Assembly (NCBI RefSeq): GCF_006440735.1
Contig: NZ_VFUA01000007.1
Location: 58,247 to 122,246 of the forward strand
Length of the DNA stretch: 64,000 nucleotides
Source of the DNA: Mesorhizobium sp. B2-7-1
GTDB taxonomy: Bacteria; Pseudomonadota; Alphaproteobacteria; Rhizobiales; Rhizobiaceae
Direction of reading: 5' to 3'
Of this stretch, positions 1 through 8,847 are shown piece by piece. Positions within the stretch are counted from its first letter, which is position 1. Every line of letters begins with the position of its first letter. The position numbers were made by a program, and so were the translations under genes. The notes below the pieces were generated by a model, which made no database searches, was not told the origin of the DNA, and was given only the letters and a program-made list of their open reading frames with translations.

Positions 1-718
1 TCATCGGCGGCGAGCCGATGAAATCGGCGACGAACATGGTCGCCGGCCGGTCGTAGATCTCGCGCGGCGTGCCGAACTGTTCGATGACGCCATGGTTCAT
101 CACAGCAATCTTGTCGGCCATCGACATCGCTTCCATCTGGTCGTGCGTGACATAGACCGTCGTGGCGTGGATGCGGTTGTGCAACTCGCGCAGCTCATGC
201 ACCATCAGATCGCGGAACTCGGTATCGAGCGTGCCGAGCGGCTCATCCATGAGAAAACATTTCGGCCGCCGCACGATGGCGCGGCCGAGCGCGACGCGCT
301 GGCGGTCGCCGCCGGCAAGGCCGGAGACGGATTTGTTCAGCAAATGGTCAATACGCAAGAGCTTCGCCGTCTCCTCGACACGGCTGCGGATCTCGGCCGC
401 CGGCATGCCCTGCGCCAGCAGCGGGAAGCCGATATTCTTGCGCACGTTCATATGCGGATAGAGCGCGAAGAGCTGGAAGACGAAGGCGATGTCGCGCTCG
501 CGTGCCCGGCGCATGGTGACGTCCTCGCCGCCGAGCAGGATCTTGCCGCCGGTCGGCAACTCGAGGCCGGCGATCATGCGAAGCGTGGTCGTCTTGCCGC
601 AGCCGGACGGCCCGAGCATGACGAAGAACTCGCCATCCTCGACGACGAAGTTGGAATCCTGCACGGCAACGAATGCGCCGAAGGCCTTCCTCAGGTTCTG
701 AACACGGATCTCGGCCAT
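1..718 (-). CDS. Sugar ABC transporter ATP-binding protein (MalK/UgpC type), 3' end beyond window
   Basis: Cytoplasmic ATPase of a carbohydrate ABC importer; it would dimerise and drive the two permeases encoded just upstream. Seen: Walker A GPSGCGKTT at residues 36-44, Q-loop VFQ, Walker B FLMDEPLG, and the switch histidine in YVTHDQMEA. The signature reads LAGGDRQRV rather than the usual LSGGQ, and the D-loop is EPLGTLD rather than EPLSNLD, so it belongs to a divergent subgroup but keeps the catalytic residues. The start ATG lies 2 nt after the stop of the 68-residue membrane protein, so it is the last visible gene of the operon. The regulatory C-terminal domain lies past position 1. Substrate unknown. 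Confidence 0.93.
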   Translation of the reverse strand, partial: MAEIRVQNLRKAFGAFVAVQDSNFVVEDGEFFVMLGPSGCGKTTTLRMIAGLELPTGGKILLGGEDVTMRRARERDIAFVFQLFALYPHMNVRKNIGFPLLAQGMPAAEIRSRVEETAKLLRIDHLLNKSVSGLAGGDRQRVALGRAIVRRPKCFLMDEPLGTLDTEFRDLMVHELRELHNRIHATTVYVTHDQMEAMSMADKIAVMNHGVIEQFGTPREIYDRPATMFVADFIGSPPM

Positions 719-720
719 CG

Positions 721-927
721 TTACTCCGGGAATTTCGAGACGATGATGAACATCACCGTGCCGGCAAGCATGGTGACGAAGGAATAGGTGTAGAGCGACA
801 GCGCGAAGGGCTGGAACAGCATCAGGAAGCCGATCGCGATGATCGCCGTCGCGATGTTTTCCATGAGGCCGCGCCTTGCCCAGACAGGCCAGCGCGATTT
901 GCGTTTTGCAGGCTGTATCGTGCTCAT
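721..927 (-). CDS. Small two-helix membrane protein of the sugar ABC operon
   Basis: Sixty-eight residues: a basic N-terminus (PAKRKSRWPVWARRG) followed by two hydrophobic stretches around residues 25-42 and 48-64, so probably a small inner-membrane protein with two helices. The ATG overlaps the permease stop by 4 nt (ATGA) and its stop is 2 nt from the ATPase start, so it is translationally coupled on both sides. I do not recognise a family. Small extra membrane proteins occur in some ABC operons (the DUF2160 protein of glycerol importers is an example), and an accessory role in the transporter is inferred from position alone. Confidence 0.8.
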   Translation of the reverse strand: MSTIQPAKRKSRWPVWARRGLMENIATAIIAIGFLMLFQPFALSLYTYSFVTMLAGTVMFIIVSKFPE

Positions 928-1874
928 TTGCGCACCGCGCCGAAAGTTATGCCGCGCAGCAATTGCTTGCGGAGCAGGATGGTGAAGACGAGGATCGGCA
1001 CCAGGAAGATCGTCGTGCCCGCGGCCACCGCCGGCCAGTCCTGGCCGCCCTCGCCGATGATGGTCGGGATGAAGGGCGGCGCGGTCTGCGCCGTGCCGGA
1101 GGTCAGCAGCGCGGCGAACGCATATTCGTTCCAGGCGAAGATCAGGCAGAAGATCGCGGTCGCGGCGATGCCGGTCGTCGCCTGCGGCAGCACCGTGCGC
1201 CAGAAGGCCTGCAGCCGCGTGTAGCCGTCGATCATCGCGGCCTCTTCGTACTCGCGCGGGATTTCGTCGATGAAGCCCTTGAGTAGCCAGACCGCCAGCG
1301 AGACGTTGACCGCGGTGTAGAGCAGGATCATGCCGAGCGCCGTGTCGGAGAGGCCGAGCTCGCGATACATCAGATAGATCGGGATCGCTACGGCGATCGG
1401 CGGCATGAAGCGCGTCGACAGGATGAAGAACAGAAGGTCGTCGGCCAAAGGCACCTTGAAGCGCGAGAAGCCATAGGCCGAGAGCGTGCCGAGGAACACC
1501 GCGCAGAAGGTCGAGCCGAAGGCGATGATCAGCGAGTTGACGAAGCGCGGCAGGAAGTTCGACGGCCCGGCGATGACCATGTTGCGCTTGCGCACCGTCT
1601 CGTCGCAGAAGCCGGTCGGCGGCCCCAGCGCGTTGATGTACTCCGGCGTCTGCCGGGTGCGGGTCGTGAACAGGTTGCAATAGCCCTCGATGCTCGGCTG
1701 GAAGACGATCTTCGGCGGATAGGCGATCGAATCCGGCGGCGTCTTGAAGCTGGTGGCGAAGATCCACAACAGCGGCACGATCGAGATCAGCGCATAGGCG
1801 ATGATGATCGTGCCGGCGATCAGCTTCGCGTTCGACGACGGTGCTACGACGGAATGGGCGGTGGTCAGGCTCAT
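924..1874 (-). CDS. Carbohydrate ABC transporter permease (MalG family)
   Basis: Inner-membrane permease of 316 residues with about six hydrophobic segments. The cytoplasmic coupling loop that contacts the ATPase is visible as EYEEAAMIDGYTRLQAFW followed by LP, the classic EAA motif. A periplasmic insert between the first two membrane segments (about residues 65-100) contains two cysteines. The start ATG overlaps the upstream permease stop as ATGA, and the gene overlaps the following small gene the same way, so four genes here are translationally coupled. Partners: the MalF-type permease and the binding protein upstream. Confidence 0.94.
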   Translation of the reverse strand: MSLTTAHSVVAPSSNAKLIAGTIIIAYALISIVPLLWIFATSFKTPPDSIAYPPKIVFQPSIEGYCNLFTTRTRQTPEYINALGPPTGFCDETVRKRNMVIAGPSNFLPRFVNSLIIAFGSTFCAVFLGTLSAYGFSRFKVPLADDLLFFILSTRFMPPIAVAIPIYLMYRELGLSDTALGMILLYTAVNVSLAVWLLKGFIDEIPREYEEAAMIDGYTRLQAFWRTVLPQATTGIAATAIFCLIFAWNEYAFAALLTSGTAQTAPPFIPTIIGEGGQDWPAVAAGTTIFLVPILVFTILLRKQLLRGITFGAVRK

Positions 1875-2839
1875 CTCTGCTTCACCTTGTTGAGCGCCTT
1901 GACGTAGATGTTGGCGAGGCCGAACACCGCGACGAACAGGATGATGGCGAAGGCCGAGGAATAGCCGGTGCGCCAGCTTTCGAAGGCCTGCCGCTTCAGC
2001 GTGATCGAGGCGACCTCGGTGGTCGAGCCTGGCCCGCCGCCGGTCAAGAGGTTGACCATGTCGAACATCTTGAAGTTCTCGATGCCGCGAAACAGCACCG
2101 CGAGCATGATGAAGGGCAGCGCCATCGGCAGCGTGATCGACCAGAACTGCCGCCAGTTGGAGGCGCGGTCGACCTCGGCCGCCTCATAGATGTATTCGGG
2201 AATGGAGCGCAGGCCGGCAAGGCAGATCAGCATGACGTAGGGCGTCCACATCCATGTGTCGACGATGATGATCGACCACGGCGCCAGCTCGACATTGGAC
2301 AGCATCTGCACATTCGTCGGCGGAATGCCGGTGACGAAGGAGACGACATAGGAAAACAGCCCGATCTGCGGCTCGTAGAGGAAGCGCCAGAAATTGCCGA
2401 CCACCGCCGGCGACAGCATCATCGGCACCAGGATGATGGTGGTCCAGAAGGCGTGGCCGCGGAATTTGCGGTCGATCAGCCAGGCCAGCGTGAAGCCGAT
2501 CACCGTCTGCAAGAGGATCGTCCAGAACACGAAATGCGCGGTGGTCTGCATGGCGATCCAGATGTCCTGATCGCCAAGGATACGCTTGTAGTTTGCGAGC
2601 CCCAGGTTCTTCACCACCTCGTTGGGCCGGTTGGCGCGGTAGTTGGTGAACGACAGATAGATCGCCCAGAACAGCGGGAAGATGTTGATGGCAAGCAGCA
2701 AAAGGATCGTCGGCGAGATGAACAGCCAGGCGAGGCCCTTGTCGCTGATGCCCCGGATCTTCTTGGCCAACGGCTCCGGGGTCGCCCGGGCAGCGTTGTC
2801 CGCAGTCCGATTGAGCATGGTCAGTCCTGCTTCGGTCAC
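1871..2839 (-). CDS. Carbohydrate ABC transporter permease (MalF/UgpA family)
   Basis: Inner-membrane permease of up to 322 residues with six predicted membrane segments and the EAA coupling loop YEAAEVDRASNWRQFW followed by ITLP. It pairs with the MalG-type subunit as the heterodimeric channel. The first ATG is at 2839; a second in-frame ATG at 2818 (MLNRTADN) would shorten the protein by seven residues, and either is possible. It lies 101 nt downstream of the binding-protein gene and upstream of the second permease, in the usual importer order. Confidence 0.94.
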   Translation of the reverse strand: MTEAGLTMLNRTADNAARATPEPLAKKIRGISDKGLAWLFISPTILLLLAINIFPLFWAIYLSFTNYRANRPNEVVKNLGLANYKRILGDQDIWIAMQTTAHFVFWTILLQTVIGFTLAWLIDRKFRGHAFWTTIILVPMMLSPAVVGNFWRFLYEPQIGLFSYVVSFVTGIPPTNVQMLSNVELAPWSIIIVDTWMWTPYVMLICLAGLRSIPEYIYEAAEVDRASNWRQFWSITLPMALPFIMLAVLFRGIENFKMFDMVNLLTGGGPGSTTEVASITLKRQAFESWRTGYSSAFAIILFVAVFGLANIYVKALNKVKQR

Positions 2840-2940
2840 GGTAGGTCTCGATGATGGAATTTATCTGAACTGCGTCCCGTGCCAAGGGCGGCACGGGACG
2901 CTTCGGTCCGGCTCGGGAGGAGCCTTACATCTTGGCCCGG

Positions 2941-4272
2941 TTACATCTTGCCGTCGTCCTGGAAGACCTGGGTCCAGTCCTTGACGAGGCCGTCGAGCGC
3001 GTCCTTGGGCGAGCCCTGGCCGGCCACGACATAGTCATGGAAGCGCTTCTGCGAAGCCTGCAGCAGCGGTGCGTAGCTCGGTTCGGCCCAGAAGTCCTTC
3101 ACGATGGCCATCGAGTCGAGGAAAGCCTGCGCGTAGGGCTGACTGGACGGGAACTTCGGGTCCTTGACGACTGAGTTCAGGCAGGAATAGCCGCCGAGCG
3201 ACCACCACTTGGCCTGCACGTCCTTGTTGGCGAACCACTTGATGTATTTCAGCGCCGATTCCTGCTTGTCGGAATAGGAAACCACTGAAATGCCCTGGCC
3301 GCCGAGCTGCGCGAACTGGTCGCCGTCGGGACCTTTCGGATTGACGAAATAGCCGATCTTGTCACCGCCGACATTCTCGTCCTTCTGCAGGCCGGGCCAG
3401 GTGAAGGCGAAGTTCATATGCATCGCCACCTGTCCGGATTTGAAGGCGTCGACGCCTTCGCCCATGTAGCTGTTGGAGGCGCCGGGCGGCGTGCAGCAGT
3501 CATAGAGCGCCTTGTAGAACTCCAGCCCCTTCACCGATTTCTCGGAATTGACGAAGCCTTCCATCTCGTAGGGCTTCTTGGGGTTTTCATACTGGAAGCC
3601 ATAGCTGTAGAGCACGTCCATGGCGCCCATGGTGATGCCTTCCGAGCCGCGCTCGGTATAGATCGAGGCGCCATAGACCGTCTTGCCGTCGATCTGCCGC
3701 TTCTGGAAGAATTCGGCGATCTGCTTCAGCTGGTCGAAAGTGGTCGGCGGGGCGAGGTCCCAGCCATATTTCTCCTTGAATTCCTTCTGCAGCTCGGGCC
3801 GCGAGAACCAGTCCTTGCGATAGGTCCAGCCGACAACGTCGCCCATGGCCGGCAGCGCCCAGTAGTTCGGCGTATTCTTCGGCCATTCCGAATAGCCGAC
3901 CACGGTCGCCGGCACGAAGTCGTCCATGCTGATCTTCTCCTTGTCGAAGAAGTCGTTCAGCTTGACGTAGTGGCCGTTCTCTGCGGCGCCGCCGATCCAC
4001 TGGCTGTCGCCGATGATCAGGTCGCAGAGCTTGCCATGCGAGTTGAGCTCGTTGAGGAAGCGGTCGGCGTAATTGGTCCACGGCACGAACTCGAACTTCA
4101 TGCCGATGCCGGTTTCCTTGGTGAAGTCCTTGGACAGTTCCACGAGCGCGTTGGCCGGATCCCAGGCCGCCCAGCACAGCGTCAGGTCTTCCGCATGCGC
4201 GACGTTCGAGACGGCTGTCGACGCAAAGATCGCCGAGGCCAGTCCCAACGCCAGTTTCAAGGTCGATTTCAT
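2941..4272 (-). CDS. Extracellular sugar-binding protein of ABC importer
   Basis: Periplasmic solute receptor of 443 residues, length typical of the family 1 extracellular solute-binding proteins. It has a signal peptide (KLALGLASAIFAST then cleavage near AHAED) and a family-like start of the mature protein (LTLCWAAWDPANALVELSKD). Many aromatic residues (WTNY, WPKNTPNYW, WTYRKDWF) fit carbohydrate binding. A good ribosome site (GGGAGG) precedes the ATG. It is first in the importer operon and follows the operator at 4375-4412. The ligand cannot be read from the sequence. Confidence 0.94.
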   Translation of the reverse strand: MKSTLKLALGLASAIFASTAVSNVAHAEDLTLCWAAWDPANALVELSKDFTKETGIGMKFEFVPWTNYADRFLNELNSHGKLCDLIIGDSQWIGGAAENGHYVKLNDFFDKEKISMDDFVPATVVGYSEWPKNTPNYWALPAMGDVVGWTYRKDWFSRPELQKEFKEKYGWDLAPPTTFDQLKQIAEFFQKRQIDGKTVYGASIYTERGSEGITMGAMDVLYSYGFQYENPKKPYEMEGFVNSEKSVKGLEFYKALYDCCTPPGASNSYMGEGVDAFKSGQVAMHMNFAFTWPGLQKDENVGGDKIGYFVNPKGPDGDQFAQLGGQGISVVSYSDKQESALKYIKWFANKDVQAKWWSLGGYSCLNSVVKDPKFPSSQPYAQAFLDSMAIVKDFWAEPSYAPLLQASQKRFHDYVVAGQGSPKDALDGLVKDWTQVFQDDGKM

Positions 4273-4374
4273 GCCTTACCTCCCATTTGCGAAACGCGTC
4301 CGGATGACGGCTTCAAGAGCCCTCAACCCTCGCTCCTCCGAGGGCCCAAACATGGTGCGCCAAGCGCTGCCAAT

Positions 4375-4412
4375 GTTTAGTAATTTGTTTAGTAGTGCCA
4401 TTTTTACTAAAC
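4375..4412. promoter_or_regulatory. Operator with three GTTTAGTA half-sites
   Basis: The octamer GTTTAGTA occurs at 4375-4382 and again at 4387-4394, a 12-bp direct period, and its exact reverse complement TACTAAAC lies at 4405-4412. The last two form a perfect 8-bp inverted repeat with a 10-bp spacer. The cluster is about 100-140 bp upstream of the binding-protein start, and a possible -35 TTGCCT for the minus strand overlaps its right edge (4414-4419). The geometry fits a DNA-binding repressor of the sugar operon; the cognate regulator is not in the window. Confidence 0.65.
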
Positions 4413-4506
4413 AAGGCAAGCGAATTCGTTGCTGCGCCGCAGCATGGCGAAAACGGGTGATTGAAATCGTTGGGAAATGATTTCCGGACGCTGCGGCCTG
4501 CCGCCG

Positions 4507-5205
4507 TCAGCCGGCCGGGTTGGCAGGGCTCGGGCTTGCCGTCACCGGCCGGACCGGCGGCGCTGGCGGCAGCAATGCGCGTATGTCGGCGAAGGGAAAG
4601 GTCGGCTCGAAGCGGAAGGCTTCCGCCAGCGCGCCGGAAACGCCGTTGCACTGGCCGGCGCGAAACTCGTTCTGAAGGCGCGCCCTGTGCACATAATGCT
4701 CCGGACCCTGCGACTGGTGCGCGCGGATCGCCTTCGCCTTGATCTCCCAATGATGCGAAATCTCGACATAATGCGTCGGCGAAAAGCCGGTGCCGCCGAG
4801 CGTGTCGGCATGCAGCACCGGAACGGCGAAGGATGCGGCGATGCGCACGCCGTCGGACAGGGCGCGATGGTCGCCGTGATAGTCGTAGGGCGCATGGGTG
4901 ATCGCCAGGTCGGGTTTCACTTCGCCGATCAGCGCCTTCAGCATCGAAATCAACGCCGCATCGGCGACGAGTTCTCCGTCGGGAAAGTCGAGGAAGCGCG
5001 GCTCGACGCCGAGCAGGCCTGCCGCCTTGGTCGCTTCCTGGCGTCGCAAGCGGGCAAGCGCCTTCGGATCGCCCTTGCCGCCCTTGGCACCATCGGTGGC
5101 TATCGCAAAATTGAGCTCTGCGCCTTGCGCTGCATAGGCGGCCAGCGTACCGAACATGAATATCTCGATATCGTCGGGATGTGCCCCCAGCGCCAGTATC
5201 CTCAT
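4507..5205 (-). CDS. LmbE/PIG-L family N-acetylsugar deacetylase
   Basis: Zinc-dependent de-N-acetylase family protein of 232 residues. Seen: the N-terminal metal-binding motif AHPDD (residues 8-12), a second conserved stretch THAPYDYHGDHRALSDG with the metal histidine, and the family's Rossmann-like opening MRILALG. The start ATG has a GGGAGAG ribosome site 7 nt away. It lies in the same direction as, and just upstream of, the sugar ABC operon, with the operator at 4375-4412 in between, so a role in using an acetylated sugar is possible; that is inference. The C-terminus is proline-rich and ordinary. Confidence 0.88.
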   Translation of the reverse strand: MRILALGAHPDDIEIFMFGTLAAYAAQGAELNFAIATDGAKGGKGDPKALARLRRQEATKAAGLLGVEPRFLDFPDGELVADAALISMLKALIGEVKPDLAITHAPYDYHGDHRALSDGVRIAASFAVPVLHADTLGGTGFSPTHYVEISHHWEIKAKAIRAHQSQGPEHYVHRARLQNEFRAGQCNGVSGALAEAFRFEPTFPFADIRALLPPAPPVRPVTASPSPANPAG

Positions 5206-5226
5206 GTCTTCTCTCCCGGAAATGGT

Positions 5227-6117
5227 ATGCCGAACGGAATCCTGCTCGCCCTTCTCGCTTACGCAAACTATTCGTTCAGCGACGCCGTCATCAAGGGTCT
5301 GGGCGGGCAGTTCACCGTCTTCGAGATCGGCTTCTTCGTAACCTTGTTTGCCGGCTGTTTCCTGTTCTTCACCCGGCCGAAGGAGGAGCGCTGGCGCGAT
5401 TTCTGGCGCACCAGGCGGCCCTGGGCCGTACAGGCCCGCGCCTGGGCGGGTATCGTGTCGGGCGTGCTCAGCGTCTATGCCTTCACCACCATTCCGCTGG
5501 CGGAAGTCTACGCCCTGCTCTTTCTGGCCCCGTTGCTCGTCACCGTGCTTTCGACCGTCATCCTGAAGGAGAAGGTCGGTCCATGGCGGTGGCTGGCAGT
5601 GGTCGCCGGCTTTGTCGGCGTCATGCTGGTGGTGCGGCCGGGCTTCCGCGAGCTGCATCTCGGCCATCTCGCCGCCTTTGCCAACGCGTTTGTCGCGGCA
5701 ACCATCGTCATCCTGATGCGCTCTCTCGCCCAGCAGGAGAAGCGCACCACCATGTTGGGCACGCTGATCGGCTGCGGCCTGTTGTTCAACGGCGTCGGCG
5801 CGGCCGCGACGTCGTTTTCGCTTCCCAATCTGTGGCAACTGGGCTGGCTGGTCCTGGGCGGTCTGTTCACCGCCGGCGGTCAATTGCTGCATCTCCTGGC
5901 GGCCAAATACGCTCCGGCCAACCGCATCGCGCCGACGCATTATTCGCAGATTGTCTGGGCGGTCATCCTCGGCGCGATGTTCTTCAAGGAATACCCCGAC
6001 GCCATGACGCTGGTCGGCCTTGTCGTCGTCGGCGCTTCCGGCCTGCTCACCATGGTGCGCGAGGAAGTGCGGCTTGGCACGGTGCGCTGGAACCCGTTCA
6101 CGCGCACCCGGCTTTGA
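5227..6117 (+). CDS. EamA/DMT family drug or metabolite exporter
   Basis: Inner-membrane protein of 296 residues with ten predicted helices arranged as two EamA repeats; the conserved repeat end is visible as PLAEVYALLFLAPLLVTVLS and later PTHYSQIVWAVILGAMFFKE. The start at MPNGILLALL is chosen because the family begins with its first helix immediately after the start. Only 21 bp separate this start from that of the divergent LmbE gene, so the promoters must overlap coding sequence. The substrate cannot be predicted for this family. Confidence 0.9.
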   Translation: MPNGILLALLAYANYSFSDAVIKGLGGQFTVFEIGFFVTLFAGCFLFFTRPKEERWRDFWRTRRPWAVQARAWAGIVSGVLSVYAFTTIPLAEVYALLFLAPLLVTVLSTVILKEKVGPWRWLAVVAGFVGVMLVVRPGFRELHLGHLAAFANAFVAATIVILMRSLAQQEKRTTMLGTLIGCGLLFNGVGAAATSFSLPNLWQLGWLVLGGLFTAGGQLLHLLAAKYAPANRIAPTHYSQIVWAVILGAMFFKEYPDAMTLVGLVVVGASGLLTMVREEVRLGTVRWNPFTRTRL

Positions 6118-6154
6118 GTTGCGCAGCGGTCGCGACCGCTGATATGCGGGCGCC

Positions 6155-8617
6155 ATGACGACGAAACCCTTGCCGGACCTTCCGGTCGCAGCCGTGCTGC
6201 CGGCGCTTGCCGAGGCACTTGCCGGGCGCAGCAGCGCCGTGCTGGTGGCACCGCCCGGTGCTGGCAAGACGACGCTGGTGCCGCTGGCGCTGCTCGACGC
6301 GCCGTGGCTCGGGCCGGGCCGGATCGTGCTGCTCGAGCCACGTCGGCTCGCCGCCCGCGCCGCCGCCCGCCGCATGGCCGAGCTGCTGGATGAGGAACCA
6401 GGCGGCACGGTCGGCTACGCCATGCGCATGGAGAACCGAACCTCGGCGCGGACAAAGATCCTGGTCGTCACCGAAGGCGTGCTCTCGCGCATGGTCCTCG
6501 ACGACCCGGAGCTGCCAGGCGTTTCGGCGGTGATCTTCGACGAATTCCACGAGCGTTCGCTGGATGGCGATTTCGGCCTGGCGCTGGCGCTCGACGTGCA
6601 GGGCGCGCTCAGGCCGGACCTGCGTCTGCTGGTCATGTCGGCGACGCTCGACGGCGCCCGCGTGGCGAAGCTTTTGTCGGATGCGCCGGTGATCGAAAGC
6701 GAGGGCCGCGCCTTTCCGGTCGAGATCCGCCATGACGAGCGGCCGGCCGGCATCGCGATCGAGGATGCCATGGCCAAGGCCGTGCGTGCGGCGTTGGCCG
6801 GCGAGCAGGGCAGCGTGCTCGCCTTCCTGCCCGGACAGCGCGAGATCGAGCGCACCGCCGAGCGGCTTCAGGGCAATGTCGCCGCCGATACCGACATCGT
6901 TCCGCTCTCCGGTCAGCTCGACAACCGGGCGCAGGACCAGGCGATCAAACCGGCGCCGGCCGGCCGCCGCAAGGTGGTTCTGGCAACCTCGATCGCCGAG
7001 ACCTCGATCACCATCGACGGCGTGCGCGTCGTCATCGATTCCGGCCTGTCGCGGCTGCCACGCTATGAGCCGGCGAGCGGCCTGACCAGGCTCGAGACGG
7101 TGCGCGTCAGCAAGGCTTCGGCCGACCAGCGCGCCGGCCGCGCCGGCCGCACGCAAGCCGGCGTGGCGGTTCGCCTGTGGCGGGCCGAGCAGACGGCGTC
7201 GCTCCCTGCCTTCACGCCGCCGGAGATCCTCGAGGCGGATCTTTCCGGCCTGCTGCTCGACTGCGCCGCTTTCGGGGTGGCCGATCCGTCGAGCCTTTCC
7301 TTCCTCGATCCGCCGCCGGCGCCGGCGCTCAACGAGGCGAGGGTCCTGCTCAAGGCGCTGCATGCCATCGACGATGCCGGCAGGCTGACCGGGGCGGGCG
7401 CCGCCATGCGCAAATTGGCGCTGCCGGTGCGGCTGGCGCATATGGTCGCCGAGGCCGCGAAGACCGGTCATGCGCGGGAAGCGGCCTTGCTCGCCGTGCT
7501 TTTGACAGAGCGTGGATTAGGCGGCGACAGCGCCGACCTGGAGCGGCGCCTGATCCGGTTTCGCGGCGAGAAATCCCCCCGCGCCAACGCCGCCAGGCAG
7601 CTCGCCGAGCGGTTGGCCAGGCAGGGCGGCGGCGGCCAGGGCAGCGAGGCGGCAGCCGCCGGCTCGCTCCTCATCCATGCCTGGCCGGATCGGGTCGCCA
7701 GGGCGCGCGGCGAGCGCGGCCGCTTCGTGCTCGCCAACGGGTCGGGCGCCATGGTCGATGCCGCCGATCCGCTGGCCAACGAAACCTGGCTCGTCGTCGC
7801 CGACCTGCAGGGCAAGGCGCAGAACGCCCGCATCACCGCCGCCGCGCCGGTTGAAGAAGCCGATATCCGCGCCGCCCTTGCCGAGCGCATCGAGACGAAG
7901 CGCGAGGCGGGCTTCGACCGCGAGCGCCGTGCCGTGCGCATGCGCGAGACCGCCAGGCTCGGCGCCATCACGCTTTCCGAGCGCATGCTGCCGGCGCCAT
8001 CCGGCGCCGATGCCGACCGCGCCATGATAGATGCCGTGCGCGAGCACGGCCTGTCGCTGCTCGACTGGGGCAAGGAGGCGGAAACGCTCCGCCAGCGGCT
8101 TGGCTGGCTGCACAGTGGCCTCGGCGCGCCCTGGCCCGATGTTTCGGATGAAGCGCTTGTCGAGGGTCTCGACGATTGGCTCCTGCCGTTTCTCGCCGGC
8201 GACGCCTCTTTCGCCGCCATCAAGCCGGCGACGCTGTCGTCGGCGCTGATGGCCTTGGTCCCGCACGACCTGCAGCGCAAGGTCGACGCGCTGGCGCCGA
8301 CCCATTTCGACGCGCCGTCGGGCAGCCACGTGCCGATCCGCTATGACGGCGAATGGCCGGTGCTGGCGGTCCGTGTGCAGGAGCTGTTCGGCCTCGACGG
8401 CCATCCGGCGATCGCCAACGGCACCGTGCCGCTGACGTTGGAATTGCTGTCGCCGGCGCACCGGCCGATCCAGACGACACGCGACCTCCCCGGCTTCTGG
8501 CGCGGCTCCTGGGCGGACGTGCGCGCCGACATGCGCGGCCGCTACCCAAAACATGTCTGGCCGGAAAATCCGCTCCAGGCGGCCGCCACCAGTCGCGCCA
8601 AGCCGCGCGGGACGTAG
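6155..8617 (+). CDS. hrpB: ATP-dependent RNA helicase HrpB
   Basis: DEAH-family helicase of 820 residues, the usual HrpB length. Domain order: RecA1 with Walker A PPGAGKTT (about residues 31-38), the HrpB-type Walker B variant DEFHERSLD, the SAT motif MSATLDG, RecA2 with motif VI QRAGRAGRTQAG, the helicase-associated domain, and the HrpB C-terminal domain with GRYPKHVWPENP near the end. It is a cytoplasmic protein of poorly defined cellular role, probably in RNA metabolism. It is a stand-alone gene 37 bp after the EamA gene. Confidence 0.95.
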   Translation: MTTKPLPDLPVAAVLPALAEALAGRSSAVLVAPPGAGKTTLVPLALLDAPWLGPGRIVLLEPRRLAARAAARRMAELLDEEPGGTVGYAMRMENRTSARTKILVVTEGVLSRMVLDDPELPGVSAVIFDEFHERSLDGDFGLALALDVQGALRPDLRLLVMSATLDGARVAKLLSDAPVIESEGRAFPVEIRHDERPAGIAIEDAMAKAVRAALAGEQGSVLAFLPGQREIERTAERLQGNVAADTDIVPLSGQLDNRAQDQAIKPAPAGRRKVVLATSIAETSITIDGVRVVIDSGLSRLPRYEPASGLTRLETVRVSKASADQRAGRAGRTQAGVAVRLWRAEQTASLPAFTPPEILEADLSGLLLDCAAFGVADPSSLSFLDPPPAPALNEARVLLKALHAIDDAGRLTGAGAAMRKLALPVRLAHMVAEAAKTGHAREAALLAVLLTERGLGGDSADLERRLIRFRGEKSPRANAARQLAERLARQGGGGQGSEAAAAGSLLIHAWPDRVARARGERGRFVLANGSGAMVDAADPLANETWLVVADLQGKAQNARITAAAPVEEADIRAALAERIETKREAGFDRERRAVRMRETARLGAITLSERMLPAPSGADADRAMIDAVREHGLSLLDWGKEAETLRQRLGWLHSGLGAPWPDVSDEALVEGLDDWLLPFLAGDASFAAIKPATLSSALMALVPHDLQRKVDALAPTHFDAPSGSHVPIRYDGEWPVLAVRVQELFGLDGHPAIANGTVPLTLELLSPAHRPIQTTRDLPGFWRGSWADVRADMRGRYPKHVWPENPLQAAATSRAKPRGT

Positions 8618-8663
8618 TGTCGGGGCGGACCGCAAACCTTTGCGATTGGCGCAAACGCCCGTT

Positions 8664-8847
8664 CCTTCGTCGTCCACGGGCGGAGCAAGGAGCGAAGCGA
8701 CGCGCGTAGAACCCGAGGATCCATTCCGTGACGTTGAGGCGGCGCCGCGGTTCAGAATTCTGTTCCGCTGCATTCTACGCTCAAGGTAACGGAATGGATC
8801 CCCGGGTCTGCGCTCCGCTTCGCGTCGCTCCGCCCGTGGATGACGAA
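8664..8847. repeat. Large imperfect inverted repeat (intergenic family A)
   Basis: This fills most of the 347-bp gap between hrpB and regB. The left arm starts CCTTCGTCGTCCACGGGCGG and reaches GGATCCATTCCGT near 8730; the right arm starts ACGGAATGGATCC near 8789 and ends GATGACGAAG at 8847. The arms pair over roughly 65 bases with some mismatches and leave a loop of about 60 bases. Shorter relatives are at about 11157-11216 and 51826-51879. It has no coding potential and looks like a rhizobial dispersed palindromic element. Confidence 0.75.

Noticed and set aside
4477..5226. In-frame upstream extension of the EamA gene
   Set aside because: The added residues are antisense to LmbE and have no EamA similarity; the family starts at its first helix at 5227.
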